Assembly: GCA_017506845.1 (NCBI GenBank)
Contig: JAFVMP010000072.1
Location: 1-8,548 of the forward strand
Direction of reading: 5' to 3'
DNA from: Campylobacter sp.
GTDB lineage: Bacteria > Campylobacterota > Campylobacteria > Campylobacterales > Campylobacteraceae
Length of the DNA: 8,548 bases
The notes beneath the pieces were generated by a model. It was given only the letters and a program-made list of their open reading frames with translations. It was not told the origin of the DNA and did no database searches. The first letter of the stretch is position 1, and every line of letters begins with the position of its first letter. Positions 7,454 through 8,548 of this stretch are shown here, in pieces. Position numbers and translations under genes: made by a program.

Positions 7454-7524
7454 ATTTTTTTTAATAACTTAGATTTTTTTTAGTTTGTGTAACTTTTTGA
7501 AATTTAGTATTAATTTTTTTTGGC

Positions 7525-7530
7525 TAGAAT
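7525..7530 (+). promoter_or_regulatory. Likely -10 box for the zinc-ribbon gene
   Basis: TAGAAT preceded by TTTTTTTTGGC, 31 bp before ATG 7562. The T-rich stretch upstream resembles the AT-periodic region that stands in for a -35 in Campylobacter promoters. A frame extended to TTG 7520 would overlap this box, which is another reason to reject that start. Confidence 0.4.
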
Positions 7531-7561
7531 TTTGTCAAATTTAATTAAAAAGAGGTGCAAT

Positions 7562-7858
7562 ATGAGATGTCCAGTGTGTAAAGATGTAGATTTGGTAATG
7601 AGTGAAAGAAGCGGAGTTGAGATAGATTACTGTCCTAGTTGTCGTGGTGTTTGGCTAGATCGTGGAGAGTTAGATAAAATCATAGAACGATCAACTACAA
7701 ATTCAAGACAAAATGAGTATTTTAGTAACAAAAGAGAGTATGAACCACGCAAAGATGATAGAAGATATGAAGATAAGAGATATTATGACGATGGCTATCA
7801 TAATGGATATCGCAGAAAGAAAAAAGAGAGCTTTTTATCTGAACTTTTTGATTTTTAG
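7562..7858 (+). CDS. zf-TFIIB-type zinc-ribbon protein of unknown function
   Basis: A 98-aa protein. Residues 1-44 form a compact zinc ribbon: Cys3-Pro-Val-Cys6 and Cys24-Pro-Ser-Cys27, followed by RGVWLDRGELDKI, the hallmark of the bacterial zf-TFIIB domain family (the name reflects the fold; no role in transcription initiation is shown). Residues 50-88 are a highly charged Arg/Asp/Lys/Tyr-rich, probably disordered linker. It ends in SFLSELFDF, a short C-terminal segment I recall from other members and which may be a docking or folding motif. ATG 7562 has AAGAGGTG close upstream (GAGG at 7552-7555); a longer reading from TTG 7520 would add 14 residues before the first Cys-Pro-Val-Cys and run through the promoter. 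No substrate or partner can be inferred from the sequence. Confidence 0.85.
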   Translation: MRCPVCKDVDLVMSERSGVEIDYCPSCRGVWLDRGELDKIIERSTTNSRQNEYFSNKREYEPRKDDRRYEDKRYYDDGYHNGYRRKKKESFLSELFDF

Positions 7859-7888
7859 AGTTTGTATTAAGCATAAAATCTAAAATTT

Positions 7889-7893
7889 AGGAG
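7889..7893 (+). promoter_or_regulatory. Ribosome binding site of the glycosyltransferase
   Basis: AGGAG six bases before GTG 7900. It defines the intended start of the phase-variable gene, because the current open frame downstream of the G-tract has no usable start codon of its own. TTG 7898 is a less likely start at four bases spacing, and its frame stops soon after the tract. Confidence 0.75.
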
Positions 7894-7899
7894 AAAATT

Positions 7900-8548
7900 G
7901 TGCAAAATATTATTAGGGGGGGGTAGATCTATCTTTTGTAGTGCCTTGCTACAATGAGAGTTTAAATTTAAATAATTTCTACTTACAGATTTTAAATCAA
8001 ATTAATATTATAAATGAACAAAATTCTAAGCAAATTAATTGCGAATTTATATTTATAAATGATGGTAGCACGGATAATACTTTAGAGATTTTAAAGGCTT
8101 TAGCATTAAAAGATAATAGAATTAAAATCTTAAATTTTTCAAGAAATTTTGGTAAAGAGGCTGCGATTTTAGCTGGGCTTCAGCATAGCAATGCTAAAGC
8201 TACTATTTTGATTGATGCAGATTTGCAAGACCCAGTAGAACTAATTCCAACAATGTATAAAAAATTTATAACACAAAGTATAGATATGGTCTGTGTTAGA
8301 CGAATAGATAGAAAAGGCGAGAGCAAGATTAGGGCCTTTTTTAGCGATATGTTTTATAAAATTAGCCGTTTTATGAGTGAAATTTATCTTCAAAGTGGAG
8401 TTAGAGATTTTCGCTTAATGAGTAAAGAAGTAGTAGATGCGATTTTACAACTTGGTGAATATCATAGATTTTCTAAGGCAATTTTTGAATGGGTTGGGTA
8501 TTCTAAAATTTACTTAGAGTACGAATATATCCCTAGAAATGCAGGAAG
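7900..8548 (+). CDS. Phase-variable family 2 glycosyltransferase (GtrB/DPM1-like), OFF state, 3' end beyond window
   Basis: The GTG start at 7900 is followed by CAA AAT ATT ATT and then eight Gs; in this frame TAG at 7924 closes after eight codons. One extra G would join the start to a frame open from 7923 to the window end (208 codons and two bases, no stop). Numbered in the nine-G form, its motifs are FVVPCYNE (13-20), FINDGSTDNT (52-61) for nucleotide-sugar binding, FSRNFGKEAAILAGL (80-94), DADLQDP (106-112) with the metal-binding Asp pair, RKGESK and RDFRLM (about 138-174), and the EYHRF/WVGY stretch. These match polyprenyl-phosphate glycosyltransferases such as GtrB, which charge the lipid carrier at the inner membrane; the C-terminal membrane helices expected for GtrB would lie outside. 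The sugar and the glycan (LOS, O-antigen or capsule) are unknown. It follows the zinc-ribbon gene by 41 bp and may share its transcript. A homopolymer sequencing error remains possible. Confidence 0.82.
7916..7923 (+). repeat. Poly-G tract (8 G), phase-variation switch
   Basis: Eight consecutive Gs at codons 6-8 of the glycosyltransferase, in DNA where G runs above three are otherwise absent from this window. Slipped-strand mispairing at G-tracts of about 8-11 is the known on/off mechanism for Campylobacter surface-structure genes. Nine (or six) Gs put the gene in frame; eight give OFF. Confidence 0.88.

Noticed and set aside
7520..7561. TTG-initiated 14-residue extension of the zinc-ribbon protein
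   Set aside because: No ribosome binding site, overlaps the likely -10 box, and ATG 7562 directly before the first Cys-Pro-Val-Cys has a proper site.
1..8548. CRISPR array, insertion sequence or prophage attachment site near the tRNAs
   Set aside because: No regularly spaced repeats, transposase or integrase fragments, or duplicated tRNA 3' ends are visible in the window.

Overview
The window looks like a chromosomal segment of an epsilonproteobacterium, most probably a Campylobacter species. The evidence is the AT-rich composition with AT-homopolymer-rich gaps, -10-centred promoters, the gene order argH, pckA, pycB, NSS-family transporter (matching my memory of the C. jejuni Cj0931c to Cj0935c region), a short ComEA-like protein as in Campylobacter, and a poly-G tract at the start of a glycosyltransferase gene. 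I cannot name the species from the sequence alone.

Layout. Positions 1-241 hold three tRNA genes on the minus strand, transcribed Lys(TTT), Val(TAC), Asp(GTC). The Asp gene runs off the left edge. They sit behind a promoter with full consensus -35 and -10 boxes at 261-289. Next on the minus strand is a small secreted helix-hairpin-helix protein of the ComEA type (391-732). Then comes a 278-bp AT-rich gap (733-1010) with the comEA promoter and a split GC-rich inverted repeat. Positions 1011-7385 carry four minus-strand metabolic genes, transcribed transporter, pycB, pckA, argH. The transporter and pycB are 13 bp apart and probably form an operon. Hairpins follow pycB and pckA, so pckA and argH are likely partly independent units. 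A divergent promoter region (about 7386-7561) separates this block from two plus-strand genes: a 98-aa zf-TFIIB-type zinc-ribbon protein, and a family 2 glycosyltransferase (GtrB/DPM1-like) that runs off the right edge.

How the genes work together. PycB (biotin carboxyltransferase subunit) and PckA (ATP-dependent PEP carboxykinase) link pyruvate, oxaloacetate and PEP, which is the anaplerotic and gluconeogenic node in organisms living on amino and organic acids. The Na+-coupled transporter probably supplies an amino acid to the same metabolism. ArgH is the last step of arginine synthesis.

The most interesting element is the eight-G run at 7916-7923. It lies six codons after the only well-placed start codon (GTG 7900, with its own ribosome binding site) of the glycosyltransferase. 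With eight Gs the frame closes at once on TAG. With nine, the start joins an open frame of more than 200 codons containing all the family motifs seen in this N-terminal part. This is the classic design of a phase-variable surface-glycan gene, captured here in the OFF state. I saw no CRISPR array, insertion sequence, rRNA or clearly novel multi-gene system.
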